Assembly: GCF_037975245.1 (NCBI RefSeq)
Contig: NC_092567.1
Span: forward strand, 24,024,376-24,088,375
DNA length: 64,000 nt
Source of the DNA: Apostichopus japonicus
Lineage: Eukaryota > Echinodermata > Holothuroidea > Aspidochirotida > Stichopodidae
Direction of reading: 5' to 3'
Position 1 is the stretch's first letter. Each line of letters starts with the position of its first letter. The notes beneath the pieces are model-generated. The model was not told where the DNA came from and did no database searches. It worked only from the letters and a program-made list of their open reading frames with translations. This document shows positions 50,401 to 60,900 of this stretch, one piece after another. The position numbers and the translations under genes are program-made.

Positions 50401-51716
50401 ACCTGCTTTTAAAAGTATGCCAAGGTACAGTATTGCTTTTATCTTATTTTGAAATGTTTGCATGAACGTCTTGGTATATTCAGGGTTGACTGGCCCACCA
50501 GTCCTTTGCCAAAATGTTGAGTGTAGTACATTCTCTATATGCCAATGCTAAAATTCTACTTGCCAAAAGTGAGTTTGCAAGTGTGTATGTTGAGGCCTGC
50601 TAAGAAGACTTTTCATATAGATGGAATTCAGTACAGGTGATAGGATATAGAACCCTTACACTTTATTTGTCACTTCTTACAAAAACTGCATCAATCTTGA
50701 TCTAGGGATTCATTAAGTGGTGATCAAGACACACATACTTGGTTTACAGTAGGAACACTTAGAAAAATCGAATCATGTCCCATTCCATGCCGGACAGAAT
50801 ATTTCACTATAAAGTAGGGGTGTTTTGTATTTGTGTATAAAGCGGTCGTTGGTTTGAAGTTCTAAAATTATTTTGAGAACCACATTTCACACCTGTAGGC
50901 CTATCCTATTTTAATTTACTGAATTAATATTATTATTCATCTCTAACCTATGCCAACCTTTTACCATTGAACTTGATGGCAACCAATTATGGAATGGTGG
51001 TAGGTTCCAAAATACATTCACATACAAAAGGGATAATCCATAAAATACTGTATATTAAATTTCTAGCAAAACACACTGAAAAGTGACAGTTAAGCATTGC
51101 AATTAGTTGCAGGATATTTTTATGTAGCTTTGATTTGTAAACTTTAATTTTTGAAACTGACACTGTAGCTTAATATAGGCATATGCTACAGTCCTACACT
51201 GTTACCTAGCACTAAGTTTGTGAATCAAAAATATGCATTGCCAAAAACATGAAAATGCATCTTTCCATTTAACCCTGAAGTTTTAATTTTGCCACTAGTA
51301 AATGTTTGGATCCAGTGTTACAAATTTTATGAAATATTTAGGCCTAGCCTAGCTTAGTACAACTGTAGTGGCAGACAAAAAATATTCTGTCATAGCATAG
51401 TTTGACTTACTTTTAGGCTTAGGCCTAGCTCTACCAGGCCTAGACACGTTGAATTCATTGCATCGTAAACGGTGTCTGCTTCGTCACAATGGTAGGTATA
51501 GGCCTAGGTTTTTTAAGTTAGGAATCAGTCTGCATGAAATTGAAATCGCTACTGCAGGCCTAGCCTATGCTTAACAGTAGGTCCAGTGTTAGGCTTAGCC
51601 CATAGAAAATACATTGGTCCTACAAATCCTACCTCATTTAACTGTTTTTCTGCCAATTCACGAGTTTCTGGGTGAATGGTCCCTTGAAGCATTTCGACCA
51701 GCTTCTGAGGATCCAT
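29424..51716 (-). CDS. IPO7: Importin-7/8 family nuclear import receptor
   Basis: Importin-7/8 are beta-karyopherins that bind RanGTP and carry ribosomal proteins, histones and signalling factors through the nuclear pore, alone or with importin-beta. The 25 coding exons join in frame to 1031 aa, against 1038 for human IPO7. The N-terminus [20 protein letters not shown] and [20 protein letters not shown] mark the importin-beta N-terminal domain (about residues 20-105). HEAT-type helices follow, for example [90 protein letters not shown] and [15 protein letters not shown]. An acidic segment at about residues 880-945 is the usual Ran-related acidic loop. The C-terminus is FNFGAPF. One ancestral invertebrate gene probably precedes the vertebrate IPO7/IPO8 split, so the symbol is approximate. 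Confidence 0.97.
30615..31268 (+). repeat. 62-bp minisatellite in importin intron 23
   Basis: About ten copies of a 62-bp unit beginning TGATGCCCTTCAGCATGGCA and continuing with GTGATGCCTTGTATCTTGGC, ATTCATGCCCTATAGCATG and CCA. The first units are diverged and the later ones nearly identical. The palindrome-like GCATGC lies at the junctions. Short open frames here come from the repeat. Confidence 0.95.
31350..31505 (+). repeat. Short imperfect tandem repeat
   Basis: Five copies of GCCCTATAACAATGGGATT, several followed by AGTGC and a variable spacer, directly downstream of the 62-bp array. Noncoding, intron 23. Confidence 0.7.
31803..31960 (+). repeat. ~28-bp tandem repeat in importin intron 22
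   Basis: Diverged copies of TATTGAAACCATGAAACCCT and TCAAAA, alternating a full unit with a shorter one. It lies just outside the acceptor of exon 23. Confidence 0.8.
32081..32175 (+). repeat. (TATG)n microsatellite
   Basis: A nearly pure run of TATG of about 18 units, with a slightly degenerate start (TGTATGTATGTGTATGCATG). The open frame over it (MYVCMYVC repeats) is an artefact. Confidence 0.97.
32707..32790. repeat. TA-rich simple repeat
   Basis: Alternating TATATATA with interspersed TTTATA and TACATATA; self-complementary and able to form a hairpin. Importin intron 21. Confidence 0.85.
33483..33925 (+). repeat. Diverged ~60-65-bp tandem repeat, intron 20
   Basis: About seven copies of a unit with CTTGTAACCATGACAATATC, then ATGGAATAGTTGTAGAA and GGGTATTT. 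Divergence increases toward exon 20. Noncoding. Confidence 0.8.
34742..35125 (+). repeat. 18-bp minisatellite in importin intron 19
   Basis: About 20 copies of AACCAGGTTTAGGGTCAT with variants (TTGGGATCAT, TTATCAGG, TTACCAGG). Each standard unit contains TTTAGGG, a telomere-like heptamer, but the period is 18 bp and not 6 or 7. The open frame over it is a repeat artefact. Confidence 0.95.
35470..35590 (+). repeat. Head fragment of the TGACC-core dispersed repeat
   Basis: TGCATTGTGGTTTCGATGAT, GTAACATGAGCAGTTTTCTTC and GAGGGTGTACATGA match the heads at 4384-4445 and the minus-strand copy near 22790-22855. Only the head is present. Confidence 0.6.
36555..37835 (+). mobile_element. 1.28-kb TTAA-flanked inverted-repeat element
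   Basis: The left end AGGAATTGTCTGGTGG follows TTAA at 36551-36554. The right end, read inverted, is AAGGATTGTCTGGTGG next to TTAA at 37836-37839. Inside are two tandem units of about 290 bp (37017-37300 and 37301-37580), both with GAGAAGCTTAGGCTTCGCAG, CTGGAGCTGGATAGCGCG-type and AAAGACCACGAAACCACCGA segments. No transposase is visible, so it is non-autonomous. TTAA targets point to piggyBac or Kolobok. It sits in importin intron 16. Confidence 0.85.
38371..38461 (-). pseudogene. Duplicated 3' end of importin exon 15 with donor
   Basis: This stretch repeats 38486-38575 with about three differences. It carries the last 62 bases of exon 15 (coding [18 protein letters not shown]), the splice donor (GAG followed by GTATGT) and about 28 bases of intron. 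The copy lies about 114 bp into the downstream intron. It lacks an acceptor and the exon's 5' half, so it is unlikely to be used as an exon. Confidence 0.9.
40205..41430 (+). repeat. 30-bp minisatellite, ~40 copies, intron 11
   Basis: The unit is GATATCAATTGTGGGGAGAG followed by CAAATACCGT, 30 bp, with variants at a few sites: AATT or ATTT after GATATC, TACC/TACT/TATC, and GTGATATC or ATGATATC. One unit is truncated near 40621. Because 30 is divisible by three and the unit lacks stops in several frames, long open frames arise on both strands (428 codons plus, 311 codons minus). There is no sign that any is a gene. Confidence 0.97.
45134..45957 (-). repeat. ~175-bp repeat carrying importin exon 6 end and donor
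   Basis: Five units near 45134, 45309, 45486, 45662 and 45829 each contain, on the minus strand, CTTGTCTAGATTATTTGACAG or a close variant followed by a donor such as GTGAGC. This is the last ~30 bases of exon 6. The spacing is 167-177 bp, then 128 bp to the true exon. The rest of each unit is intron sequence with CCCCATGGCCTCAGG and a G-rich run. Several decoy donors match the consensus better than the real one (GTAAAT). Confidence 0.92.
49319..50599 (+). mobile_element. ~1.28-kb non-autonomous hAT-like element
   Basis: The ends are inverted: CAGGCCTCGACAAACA on the left and the complement of TGTATGTTGAGGCCTG on the right. Inner parts repeat too (CTACTTGCCAAAAG occurs near both ends). The flanking 8-mers TTATAAAG and CTAAGAAG match at five of eight positions, a possible decayed target duplication. 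The CAGG start fits hAT elements. No transposase was found. Importin intron 1. Confidence 0.7.
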
Positions 51717-51743
51717 CTTTACCGATTTGACGTACAATTTGTC

Positions 51744-51751
51744 GCGGGAAA
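51744..51751 (-). promoter_or_regulatory. E2F-like site upstream of the importin start
   Basis: TTTCCCGC on the minus strand is a perfect E2F core, 28 bases before the importin ATG at 51716. A looser TTTCCCGGC lies near 51806-51814. The transcription start is not known, so this may be in the 5' untranslated region. Confidence 0.3.
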
Positions 51752-52262
51752 TGTTAGATCGGTGATTTTCTCTATCATCAACTGGAAGAAATTCACCTAA
51801 ACGTGCGCCGGGAAATTTTCAGAAAAGACCTCACCGTGAATGTAAGGTCAAAGTTCAGAGTAGTATTGTTTCCAGTCGTTACACTGAAACATAATAAAAT
51901 GTCAGTGTAGTATTCTAAAAAAAAATCTTGAAAATTTGCTCATCTATGATACGCTCACTCATTTGAAGCCTAGCTCTTGTGAATTTAAAACATGTTTGGT
52001 GTGATTAAACCGGTGGGGAAAAAAAAAGGGGGAAAATATACATCATTTCCAATTATCACACAAAGTACGAAGTACGGGAATATTTCAGGCCTTCAGAAAT
52101 GATGAACAAAGATAGGCAAGGTTTACCTGCCGTTTCGTAATTAACAGCTCATGTACCTTTCGGGAACGGTAAGGTCAAGCTGACAAAGTCGACATATTTT
52201 CAGTGAATTATGTGGAAGTAATTCTCATAGGATTCTAAGTTGCTAGGGCCTAAGACAGTTAA

Positions 52263-52617
52263 AGGGTGTTAAGACTCGCGCACAAAGAAACGTCTCATGC
52301 CGGTAATCTGACCTAGTTTCGAATGAGGTGTAACAGATAATGTTAGACACAACCATCGATCCCAGAAAATACACACACAGCTTGCTACCGTCGGTAATTA
52401 GACATAGTGTACAGTCGATACATACAGCCACGGTCAATACCCACAACACAGTGTACATAGCAGCGTGGACATCTCAGGTCTAGATAAAAGATAACAAGGT
52501 ATCACGTTTTATTACTGTCTGCATTTTGTAGCTACAAGAAGAAAACGTCATTTGCAAGCAACGGAAAGTTACCTTTGCAGAGCGCGGCACGCGGTTGTGG
52601 GCGAGTCTTCAATGCAT
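52263..52617 (+). mobile_element. TTAA-type MITE, copy 2
   Basis: Bounded by TTAA at 52259-52262 and 52618-52621. The ends AGGGTGTTAAGACTCGCG and, inverted, ATGCATTGAAGACTCGC form the terminal repeats. It aligns over its whole length with 8654-9012, for example GCCGGTAATCTGACCTAGTT and ACAAGGTATCAC. It lies between the importin and sulfatase genes. Confidence 0.85.
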
Positions 52618-52799
52618 TTAAGTCCGTATAAGGCATGTTATGTATGCGGTATATAGGCTGGAGGGAAGGGGACCCACCCGGCGGTAGGGTTTAGACTTAT
52701 AGTCTGTTTGCAAGTTTCATTATAATAAGCCATATTCTTCGAAGCTTATAATAAAATAAGTGCCTTTAATCTGCTCTGTTGCTGATATGTGTGAAATAT

Positions 52800-52855
52800 A
52801 TACCTTTGAAAAAGATCCTTCTAGGATCCAAACGTCAGACCCTTTTACCTTTTCC
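52800..52855 (+). mobile_element. Diverged hammerhead-like retroelement fragment
   Basis: TTTGAAAAAGATCCTTCTAG, GATCCAAACGTCAGACC is a mutated form of the motif at 6496-6530: the hairpin is kept but the GAAAC core reads CAAAC. Only a short fragment is recognisable. Confidence 0.35.
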
Positions 52856-54940
52856 AGTATTTAAATTAGTTACGCGATGCATCTTTGAATGGTATATATG
52901 TCTTTAAAATAATGCACTTCCCGATCTTTCCAATAATCCTACTGTAGCAAAATTAGCATGAAATATTCTTAACGAACTATTCCACACACACACTCTATAC
53001 AATTCTACATTCCAAAGTGACAAGCTAAAACAATTGTGGACATATGTATACATATAGTTTGGTGTCAACCTTAGAGGAAAATATGATACCTCAAACTGAG
53101 ACAGAGGGAAGCAAGAAAGGGTCTTGCCTGATTGTACCAAACTTCAGGTTATGTCACCATCAGAATCTAAGAATACGACGATTATCACAAAACTATAATT
53201 CATGCGAGTAATATGCTGATCGAAAAAAAAGTGCTGTGAGGTTTTGAAAGTTTGGGTCAACTTTTAACATATCTAGCAATCATTGTTTCACTGTACAGCC
53301 CCTTTAAATACACGGGGATAAAGTGCCATAAGTCCATGATATTAAGAATAATGGGAAAGATTTGTTTCGAAGCGATCCTTAGCATGAGAAAGTTGTAATT
53401 TGCCTTAGAAAGTTGTACTTGCAAGTACTGTAGTGTGCATGGGATGATTTAGTGTATAATCAGGTCTGATTCAAGTTGTGTCTTCAGGTTTTCCCTCTCC
53501 ATATGGTCCTTGATGGGGACTTGTGTGTCCCTCCTGATGCCTTTTCCCATCTACTAAACTAAACTATCCTTTACCTTAGCCCCCAGTATTTCAGTATCAA
53601 TGTACAAGAGATAAGTTGAACTGTATCAGCGCGGAACTGCTTGAACCACTTTTACGGAGTTCGCGTTCCATACGGTTTAAATTTAGGGAAATACCCGATC
53701 GGAAGTTCCAAGGAAGGAGAATAACAATCTTCAGGGTTGCTTAGTGTGATCAACGAATAACGACTTCAGTTTTCAAAAGTAACATTCTTATTGTAATTTT
53801 AGCCCATCACTGAAGTAAATAGATCCAATATTGTTGAGAAAATAGCACCGGTTAGTCGCCCCAAGGTTAGGCCATATAGTTACCTGTAGGAGAAAGGTTA
53901 GGCTAGGCCTACAGTAACTACAGTAGTGTTTTCATACATTTCATTAATTTATTCCCAGCGTATAAAAACATATTACAGAATGATCATAGACTAAGTACAG
54001 TGTGTAATTGTATGTACCTGCTAATGTTATCTTTACATATTGTACCTTTTGTTGCATGGAACTGGAGAAAATAGAATTGCAATATAGGCCTACTGTATTT
54101 GGTAAATGGTTTCCCTGGCCATAAGTTCTCAGGATTGTTTTAATAGAACTATGGATCTATGCTAGAAGATTTAAGTTTCTCAAGTGCAATTAATTAAACC
54201 CTCAGCAATTGTAAATGGTGTTGTCCATATATCATAGGAACATTTCCTTTAATGGTACAGTATATGCTACGTTGGGAGCGCATATTCACACAATCATCTG
54301 TTCGATAAGGAAGGCACTCTTGCTTGCTTACTAAGCATATTGCACTGGTGCTTATTTAACCGATCATAGGTAATATATGCAATGTTCATTTAAGTTGAAG
54401 TTTGAATGAAGTAAGTTGAATGAACACATCATCAAACCTGGATCCCCCTTTTCAACCCCCAACCAAAAATTTAAGTAGTAATCAGTCCAACCTGTACAGC
54501 TACTGTAAGTGTAACACTAATTTATAGCCTCTACATGCCACAAATTGCACCACTTCATATCTAAAATTGCTTTTTCTTGGGAGGACCCAATATCCTCCAT
54601 GCAATGAAGTGGACTTCAACAACCTTCAGGCCCCTTCTCCCCTCACCTGAAGTGCTTTCAGATATATTTGACAACACTTTGCACAATTTGACTGATCAGG
54701 TTGGATGCATAGACATAAATAATCTCTACTACTACTAGGGCTTGTTGAGTCTCTCAGCTTACAGACTGTGAGTGAGTGAGTGAGTGAGTAGGGGAGGACG
54801 CCATGCTATATAACCTAAAGATAGAATGAATAGTCACAATCATATGTTACTGTATATATATATTAAATAGTAGTGGAAATGTCACAGAATGTTGTAGCAC
54901 ATTGAATTACTGTTTTCTCTGGTACTCTTTACAAACAGTA
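52856..54940. other. Intergenic stretch before the sulfatase gene
   Basis: AT-rich, no gene recognised. A short (GTGA)n run lies at about 54769-54789. The sulfatase promoter should be near the right end, but no clear core elements are visible. Confidence 0.5.
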
Positions 54941-54967
54941 ATGCTGGACATTGGACAGATTGGATGA
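54941..54967 (+). promoter_or_regulatory. Short upstream ORF overlapping the sulfatase start
   Basis: ATG at 54941 opens an eight-codon frame (MLDIGQIG) whose TGA overlaps the sulfatase ATG at 54964 as ATGA. If both lie in the transcript, this arrangement could dampen or re-route initiation. The in-frame ATGs at 54970 and 54973 are alternatives for the main start. Confidence 0.4.
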
Positions 54968-57900
54968 TCATGATGACACGGTACAGAAGCTTTATTACTT
55001 TCCTGAACTGTTGGTTTTTATGTGGTTTATCAGCAAGCAGTAACCAACCGAAACCTAACATCATCCTCATAGTTGCTGATGATTTGGTGAGATAAAAAGC
55101 TATTTATAAAGCTTTAAGAAATTATAAAAGGAAGAAAAAATGGTATCAGTGGATGTTACCTTGCAAACTTCACTGAAGATACTTGACCATGAATGATTGT
55201 CAAAAATTATGAATACCATGCAACTCGATTTCATCTCAAACTGTCAAAAAAGTGCATAAATACTGTAGTATGTTGTAACTTGTAATTTTTTTTAAAACTT
55301 CTGTGGCCGTTTCAGCATTTTGTGTAGCACACTGTGCAACCATTCATAATGGTCGTGTAACATACTTGAGGATATCACTTAATGTAAGGTGACCATATTT
55401 GCCTGACAGGAATCAGGGACATTTTTTGCGTGACTGATATGGGGGAGGGGTCTACAAAATTTTCAAGTGCCTAAGGTGCTTAGATGTAAAATGGTGAAGC
55501 ACTTTTTAAATCAATTTTATTTTCAAAATGTAGCTTTTTCTTAGATGAAATTTACTTATTTTACAAAAGAGTGCTAGGCTAGATCGAGCTAGCATATTCC
55601 ACTTTACACTGGCCCACCTGAAATACCGGTTAGTCCCGTTCTGCGACTGCACACTTGACTAAATTTTGTTTTTACAATTATTTTACTAATATTGTTGGAT
55701 ATTTTCGAAATTCCTGAACATTTTGACGAATCAGGGACATTTTCGGGGACACTTGTTCATCGGGGACAGCCACTGTAATCGAGGACTGTCCCCAAATGGG
55801 GACGTCTGGTCACCTTAACTTAATGACCTTTAATTGATAAACTTATGATTTGACAAAGAGAGATGGTTGCAATATACAGTAGCACATTTTTGATCTCAGC
55901 ATCCTTAACTAGATACAGTATATGCAATTATAGACGGTGTTACAAAAAATTCCACACCTTTAATTTATGCACCATTCTGTACAAAATCCTTTATACGGTC
56001 CTATAAATATGTATTATTGTTTGCATGTATATATTATTCTAAATTTTTTTTGTTCATTTCATCTAGGGGTGGAATGATGTCAGCTTTCATGGTTCATCCC
56101 AGATACCAACACCACACCTAGATGAGCTAGCTTACAATGGAATTATTCTCTCTAACTATTATGTGTCACCAATATGTACTCCAACCAGGGGTGCACTGAT
56201 GACAGGCAGGCATCCCATACACTTAGGTAAGAAGATGTGTGACACAGATTCACACTGAAATAAAGATGTACATTTGCCTTTCAAGTAACTTGAAAGAATT
56301 GTCAATTTTTTATTTTTTTATTGTTGAACAGAATCTGTTTTGTTTTCTTGTATTGTTATCATGGAGGTCACCATTTAGAAGCTTGCAACATGTTTAAAAG
56401 CACTTGGAAACATTTGATTATCAGCTGCAAATTGGAGAATGTTTTAAGTTGGAGACAAATCTACCTTACCTGAGATTACATGTAAATGGTCTTACAAGAA
56501 ATGTAGAAAGCCATCTTTAAGTAAAATGGAACTCTCTCTTTCTCTCTCTCTTTCTGGAAGATCTAGATCAGGAATTACTGTATATTTTATGCAACAATGT
56601 TCTCGAAATAATATCCTTTTTCTCCATCTCTTCCTACATCATTGCTATTCTGTACATTGCTCATTTACTTTTTTTGCTCATTGATTTTATGCTTGACCAC
56701 TCGGTTAACTTTTGCCTCACAACGAAAGATGAAAACATTGCCTAGAGTACTGTTGAATGAAAATGATGGTTTTGTAACATTTGCTCAAGCCAGTCATTCT
56801 CAACTTCTATTAAGTAATGAATGATTGAACCATCTCGGTAGAAGAACTAAAGTTTCGTTCCCTGTTATGTAATAATATTTTATGATAATATCTGACAATA
56901 TAGCTTAGCAAGATTTAATGTGACAACAATTTCTCTGGAAGATTTTCTTTTTTTCTGCTTGAACAAAGTAACATCAGGGGATTTGATAGTTCTGCAACCT
57001 ATCAATAAATCTCCATCACAAATTTGATAAGTCTGTTAATAATTTCAAAACAACATCGTCCTTTCAGGGATTATTTACATAACTGCTGGATGCTGGTGAT
57101 GAGTGGGTAGGGGTGTGGATGAGGTTGGGAGGTTTAAATAGATTTTAAGAGCATAAACTCATATAAATAAAACAATCTCCATGTCAATGATTAAAGTCTG
57201 CTAGTCTTTCTGAATAACTTTCTCTCTTCAGGGCTTCAACATGAGACCATTCATCCTGCAGCTCCTTATGGTCTTCCTCTCAATGAGACTACCATAGCAA
57301 CAGCTCTTAAAGGACTTGGCTATAAGACACACATGGTTGGAAAGGTACGACTGTGAAATTATGAAAAAGAATTAAAAGTAGTATTAGTTCATAAAAAAAT
57401 ATACTTTGTGATGACACCTGCACACAGATTAGGCAGGATATGTTGTACTGTAGCTATGGGTATCTTGATACTAATAATAGAACACCCTTGGATGACATTC
57501 AACACTATTTGTGGCTTGACAAATTTTTAATCTATAATTATAAACATGTCAATTGAGGCCATAAAAGCCTTGCGTTTTCCCATTGAGTTTTGTGTTACAT
57601 CTGAGGAACTGACCTCAACTGTCTGTGTGTTAGACTACATAGTCCAGTCACTGTAATTGATGAACTTCACTTACTTCAAGGTTCACTTAAAGAAAAAAAT
57701 CAAACCTGGACTGATTGCACTGCCTTTTAATGGTCTACAGCATATCAAAATTCATTTTGTGTCTAAAGCCATCCTTTAATTTTAATTACCAACAGAACAC
57801 TGATAGACAATACTTTGTAACCTGCGTAATTCCTTATAAATATCAAATCCCATGCTCCCACATATTGGTTACTGTTCCTTCTGGAGCTTAGGGCGGAGTG

Positions 57901-60900
57901 TATAGCCTAGTGGTTAACGCCGGCATCTCCCAGTCATGAGATCCCCGGTTCGATTCCCCGCCAACAGCAATGTGTGTCGTCTGGCAAGGGTGTTGTTCAA
58001 TAACAACTTCCCGACATGGACGTTAAATGGATGTGTGCCGAGAGATTGGCTTCGGTCAGCTTGCGTGTCTATAAGCCTCCATGGCTTCTTTCGCGAGTTC
58101 CTGCTTGCGGGAAGATCACATATACATACATACATACATACATGTTCATGTCCCTAGTTGTTTGACAACATTACTGATAATTTCTTTTCAGTTAATTTTG
58201 AAATGTTGTAAATTAACTTTGGCCCGGTTTTATTTGTAGTGGCATCTGGGATTTTTTGAGGATGTCTACACTCCAATCAACCGTGGATTTGATTCTCACA
58301 TCGGTTACTACTCGGGGAAGGAAGATTACTACAACCATTGCAATGATGAGGTATGGTAACCGTGGAAACTGTTAAGCAGTGCTTTTGAAAAGATATAAAG
58401 CTGTAAGAGTTGTGAAGTACTTACTTCTATTCAGGGACGTAGCTAAGGCCTGATGATTGGGGGGGGTGTAGTGGCTGAAATTCCAACTGGATGGGTTTTG
58501 GAGCCAGAAAATTCCGACTGCTGCCTTGTACCCCCCCCCCCACCACCACCGCACTAATCGTCAACGATACGGTCAGTTTCAGTCAAACACCCCATCTTTC
58601 GCGACTGCACTTATGTTCCGATTTTTTTCGATACATTTGTACCTTATGGGGCAAAGTTTTTGCTTATGTTGATGGCACTTTTAAGCTTCCGTAGATTAGC
58701 ATTGGTGTTTTAATTGTATACCGTAGAGACAATGTATACCCCAACGACGTAGCCAGGGATTTGAAAGAGGGAACACATTTTGCGATTGGTATGGGGGAGG
58801 GGTCTAAGGGGAGGGGGTGTCCCCCTCCCCTTTGAGATATTTTTGAACAATTGAAGGTCCTTAGATGCGATCTGGTGCAATTTGTTGCCAGTTTCATCAT
58901 TATCATATGATATCATATTATCAGCAGATTTTGTTTTCCTGTTTGAATTCTTTTACATGTTCTTTTACATAATATATCAGAAATACGTTTGACGAACTTA
59001 ACTGATGGACAATATAAACTTTCATATTTTGTAAGACAGCCAGATGTGCAGTGGCCTAAAAACAAATATCGTTATCGCCGTGTATTAGCAGTATAATAAC
59101 AACAGTTTTTAAACATATTTTTCGACACTGAAAGGGGGGAGCAGTCGCTCCCCTGCTCCCCCTGGCTACGTCCCTGTATATCCTGAACTTACTTGAAGCA
59201 AGCGAACAGGGTCGACCCACCCAATAGCAAAATTAATACATAAATTATCCGAATTGAAGCTGGCGAACGTTGTATTTTTTTTTAGAGTATTCAAAATCAT
59301 ACGAAGTTTTGTATGGTAGAGGATAAAGATCGCGAGATACAATTTCTCAATGTGACGAGGAAAACGTGGTAAATATGACTGATTAAAGGTCAATTTTGAT
59401 TGAAAATTTTATGTCACTCACAAATTACAAGAACATATGAAAATAAAAGTGCGACAGTCAGAAAAATTAGAGTGCGACAGTCGGAAATTCCGAATTGAAG
59501 CTGGCGACAGTCGGAAATTCCGACAGTCGGAAATTCCGACTGTCGCACTCAAATTTTCCAACTATCGTAATTTTTACCAAGATTGGGGGGGTGAGACACC
59601 CCCCCACACCCCCCCTCTAGCGACGTCCCTGCTTCTATTATGCAATTATGACCATAATTTGGTCAAAGATTCGTAAACCGTTGGCAGAAATAGAACCAAC
59701 ACAGAAACATATGTGGATCGATGCACATCTCACTGGCACTGCTAGCTGTAGTGAAAGCAAATGCTGACTGGTAACTTATTTGAATACATCATCAATGAAA
59801 GCATAAAATGGATGGTACCTGTATTCCTATTATACCTAGTAACTAGTAGCTGTGCTCAGACCAGTGCTAATCCTAAATTGGTTCAAACAGCTATAAAACA
59901 AGATGATGAACCTTAACATGTTCAAGTTAAAAGGTCGATACTACTATCTACAGTACATAACAGACCAGCAGATATTTTCAATTACTGATTCCCAAAAGTA
60001 AAGTGTTATAACGGTGGCAGTTTTCATGAAACTTCTTTACATTTACCAAGTCACATGATCATGCTATCATGTGATATGTTGATCCTGAAGGATAAAAAAG
60101 AAAGAACCTGCAGTCTTCATCAAGATATGAGGTTATGCCACTATATTTTGTTTATACATTCCTGGTATATATGGATCTTTCAAGTACATCAGACTATCGC
60201 TTAGTAACAGATCATACCAATGGTTTTCTTCTTGAATTGTAGGATGGTTGGCTTGGATACGACTTCTTTAAGGACGGAACACCATACAAACCAACTTTTG
60301 GTCAATATTCGACAGAAATTTACACACAAGCTGCTGAGGACATCATAAGGAACCACAGCAAAAACCAGTCAGAAGTAAGATCAAACATAAACTGTAACCA
60401 TGTTTTTAAGATATTACATGGATTTTGTTTTCAACATCCGAAACTTCTTGATACACAAATGCAAACAATATCATCTTTTCAGTATTGATGAGGAATAAAC
60501 TTCATAAACCTTAAAAATGTTACAAACATTGTTTTATTCCTGATATTTCATTTTAGAATGTGCTTTCTTAGACCAGGGTTCTCAACAAGTGGCCAGGAAT
60601 TACTGCAATCTGGTTTGTGAATAGAATCAGTCCACAATCTTGCATCAAGTGGATATTTAGGCCCTTAAGGTGTAGGCTTGAACAACACCCTTCTGACCTA
60701 CGTACCCCAGACATTCCTCAATCTTGTGAGATTATGGTGTTCTCTTGTCCTTTGCTCCAACCAATGTTTCTGGCCCTCATAGAAAATTAATAGAGAACCT
60801 CTGGACAGGCGCATAGCCAGGAATTTGCCAAGGGAGGGGTGAACCTGTAGCAAAACTATCAAAGCCGTAGATTCTGCATTGAAAACTGTCTAAACGTAGC

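Larger units (their letters stand above)
29424..51716 (-). other. IPO7: Exon map of the importin-7/8 gene
   Basis: Coding exons in transcript order: 1 51716-51633; 2 49254-49016; 3 48101-47943; 4 47111-46955; 5 46683-46594; 6 46052-45958; 7 44512-44442; 8 44143-44041; 9 43307-43262; 10 42617-42518; 11 41853-41660; 12 39926-39837; 13 39507-39300; 14 38896-38778; 15 38633-38514; 16 38075-38009; 17 36290-36165; 18 35704-35607; 19 35328-35236; 20 34176-33956; 21 33411-33269; 22 32589-32456; 23 31795-31660; 24 30212-30096; 25 29509-29424. Every intron used has GT at the donor and AG at the acceptor, and the lengths sum to 3096 bases (1032 codons with stop). The stop TGA is at 29426-29424. Exon 6 has a weak donor, GTAAAT, and stronger decoy donors lie in the next intron. 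Confidence 0.93.
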
